Part shown: piece after piece, positions 3,849-5,261 of the stretch | Position numbering within the stretch: the stretch's first letter is position 1 | How the letters are laid out: every line of letters begins with the position of its first letter | Assembly (NCBI GenBank): GCA_021815065.1 | Contig: JAKAHI010000126.1 | Span: 1 to 5,261 of the forward strand | Source: a bacterium | Lineage (GTDB): Bacteria; JAMCPX01 | Reading direction: 5' to 3' | DNA: 5,261 nucleotides | The notes under the pieces: generated by a model | The model's database searches: none | The model's input: the letters and a program-made list of their open reading frames with translations, nothing else | Told to the model about the DNA's origin: nothing | Position numbers and translations under genes: made by a program

Positions 3849-5261
3849 TTAATACAGTGTTGCGCCCGGTATGTTCGAACCGGTCAGATCGTAGAACGCC
3901 TTCTGGAGTAATTCAACATCGAACTTCGTATTGTGAATACCCATACTGCCTTCATTCGCAACAACATTATAATTGTACACAGCATCAAGTTCTTGTTGAG
4001 TAAAGGTGTTCGTAAAACTGAACCCTGCAGTGCCATTCGAAGATGACGAAACATTGGCGGTCCCTCTGGTTGTAGGTATATTAACCGTCCAAACAACAGA
4101 GTTACCGTTTATATCGACGGTATTCGCCGTGCAGGTGCCTGGGAGTGTTGGTGTGCTGGTTGTCGAAATAGCACATGCGAGCACACTCAAGAGTCCCTGG
4201 ACGCGGTCCTGCACCCCTTCCTGGCCCTCAGTTGCTGTTGAACCATCCCAGTTCGGGACAGGGGTTGCAAGTAATGGCTCAACCCACGTATCAAAGCCGG
4301 TCACAATATTCCCATAACCTGTTCCTGTCGGTACCCCGACTATATGGCACTGAGCACACGACTCTGTATCATCAACAAGCCCGTCAGACATGGAAAAGCT
4401 GTGGTTGCCCGTCGTAACCGTAAAGTACGATGGATTATACATATGACACGTCACACACAGGTCTCTGCCGTTCGTAGATGACAGAGCGCCTGTTGTATGT
4501 GGTGAACTCTGCACCGTGGCAGCATACGCACCCGCACCTACCAGGGTATATCCTTGTCCCGCTGCAAACACCTCGGCTGTTGTGTTATGGATATCAATTG
4601 CTGAAGCTGCGGCTGTGGCTGCTGTTGTAGTACCTACCTGGCTCACGGCATTTTGAATAGCCGTATTTGGATTTGCCGTCTGGTCTGTGTGACACATGGT
4701 ACATATCGCACCCGCGCCAACGTTGGTGAGGGTAAAGCTGCCGGCTGCTACCTTTTCCGACCCATAAAGCCTGAGTTGATTTGGATTTGCCGCACTGTGC
4801 GGGTCATGACATGCAACACAGTTTATCGGGTACGGATTTGTTACTATGGTAGGCGACTGACCTTCAAAGTTCACTGCCACTATCTCTTGAGAAACGTGGC
4901 ACTGAACGCAACCTAAATTCTGGGTCACAAATCCCCCTGCTGCTGTCAGGCTCTGTGCATGTACCGATGTCCTCCATTCATTTGGTATATCCTCGTCATC
5001 CGTATCATCGTGGCACTGGAAACACACGGACTGATCGTAGCTCAGTGTACCGGTATGAACGCTGCCCGGGCCATGACAATTTTCGCACTGTATATTGCTC
5101 ATGTTCTTCAACGACTGCGGCATATTGTTCCAATTGTTATAGTTTGTTGCATAGCTGTAATTGTTTGCTACAAACGGGAATATCCATCCGGATGCCGCAT
5201 AAGCACTCCACCATCCGTTACTTGAAACCGTTTGTTCCGGCGTATCCCCCAGTGTATGGCA
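3849..5261 (-). CDS. Multiheme c-type cytochrome, N-terminus outside the window
   Basis: The frame is open from the right edge, so the gene is 5'-truncated; 470 residues are visible (residue 1 is the Cys encoded at 5261-5259). Seven complete CxxCH heme-binding motifs occur at 59-63 (CENCH), 80-84 (CFQCH), 118-122 (CVQCH), 148-152 (CVACH), 187-191 (CTMCH), 269-273 (CVTCH) and 302-306 (CAQCH). The first two visible residues, Cys-His, are very probably the end of an eighth. Seven further histidines (69, 101, 155, 225, 255, 287, 443) could be distal ligands, suggesting bis-His hemes. Residues 205-260 are rich in Ala, Thr and Gly. After the last heme comes a heme-free tail of about 160 aa with two extra cysteines (363, 377). 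It ends in a segment (EGSMGIHNTKF...LLQKAF) like the C-terminus of several large multiheme cytochromes. The protein must be exported for heme attachment, although the signal peptide is not visible. The role is inferred as extracytoplasmic electron transfer; redox partners are unknown. The internal ATG at 5123 has no ribosome binding site and is not the start. Confidence 0.9.
   Translation of the reverse strand, partial: CHTLGDTPEQTVSSNGWWSAYAASGWIFPFVANNYSYATNYNNWNNMPQSLKNMSNIQCENCHGPGSVHTGTLSYDQSVCFQCHDDTDDEDIPNEWRTSVHAQSLTAAGGFVTQNLGCVQCHVSQEIVAVNFEGQSPTIVTNPYPINCVACHDPHSAANPNQLRLYGSEKVAAGSFTLTNVGAGAICTMCHTDQTANPNTAIQNAVSQVGTTTAATAAASAIDIHNTTAEVFAAGQGYTLVGAGAYAATVQSSPHTTGALSSTNGRDLCVTCHMYNPSYFTVTTGNHSFSMSDGLVDDTESCAQCHIVGVPTGTGYGNIVTGFDTWVEPLLATPVPNWDGSTATEGQEGVQDRVQGLLSVLACAISTTSTPTLPGTCTANTVDINGNSVVWTVNIPTTRGTANVSSSSNGTAGFSFTNTFTQQELDAVYNYNVVANEGSMGIHNTKFDVELLQKAFYDLTGSNIPGATLY

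Noticed and set aside
4985..5123. Start of the cytochrome gene at the ATG at 5123, giving a 424-aa protein.
   Set aside because: The frame stays open to the right edge, no ribosome binding site precedes this ATG, there is no signal peptide after it, and the upstream codons begin with the Cys-His end of a probable heme motif. The gene clearly starts outside the window.

Overview
The window comes from a dissimilatory sulfur-metabolising prokaryote, most likely an anaerobic bacterium of a Desulfobacterota or Nitrospirota type. This rests on adjacent genes for ATP sulfurylase (sat) and the iron-sulfur subunit of APS reductase (aprB), with a CoA-disulfide/polysulfide reductase-rhodanese fusion and a large multiheme cytochrome c nearby. 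No 16S or other phylogenetic marker is present, so the phylum is inference. All four recognisable genes lie on the minus strand, so transcription runs from right to left.

Layout in transcription order: (1) 5261-3849, a secreted-type multiheme cytochrome c whose 5' part lies outside the window. It shows seven complete CxxCH motifs plus the last two residues of an eighth, and ends at a strong intrinsic terminator (3828-3798). (2) 3848-3576, an intergenic stretch with that terminator, a palindromic two-hairpin repeat (3709-3780) and the promoter of the next gene. (3) 3575-1887, a 562-aa flavoprotein disulfide reductase with a C-terminal rhodanese domain. (4) 1886-1647, a stretch with a compact structured element that overlaps the flavoprotein stop codon, a terminator-like hairpin and the sat promoter. 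(5) 1646-414, sat. (6) 382-1, aprB, which runs off the left edge; aprA is expected beyond it.

How they fit together: Sat interconverts sulfate and APS, and AprBA interconverts APS and sulfite. Together they form the sulfate/sulfite module of dissimilatory sulfate reduction, and in reverse of sulfur oxidation or disproportionation. The CoA-disulfide reductase-rhodanese protein handles sulfane sulfur (CoA persulfide or polysulfide). The most notable signal is a nearly identical 15-bp palindrome (TGTATA-TTG-TATRCA on the minus strand) placed within the core promoters of both the flavoprotein gene and sat. This suggests that one repressor-like regulator controls both transcription units. The cytochrome is insulated by its own terminator and may be an extracytoplasmic electron carrier.
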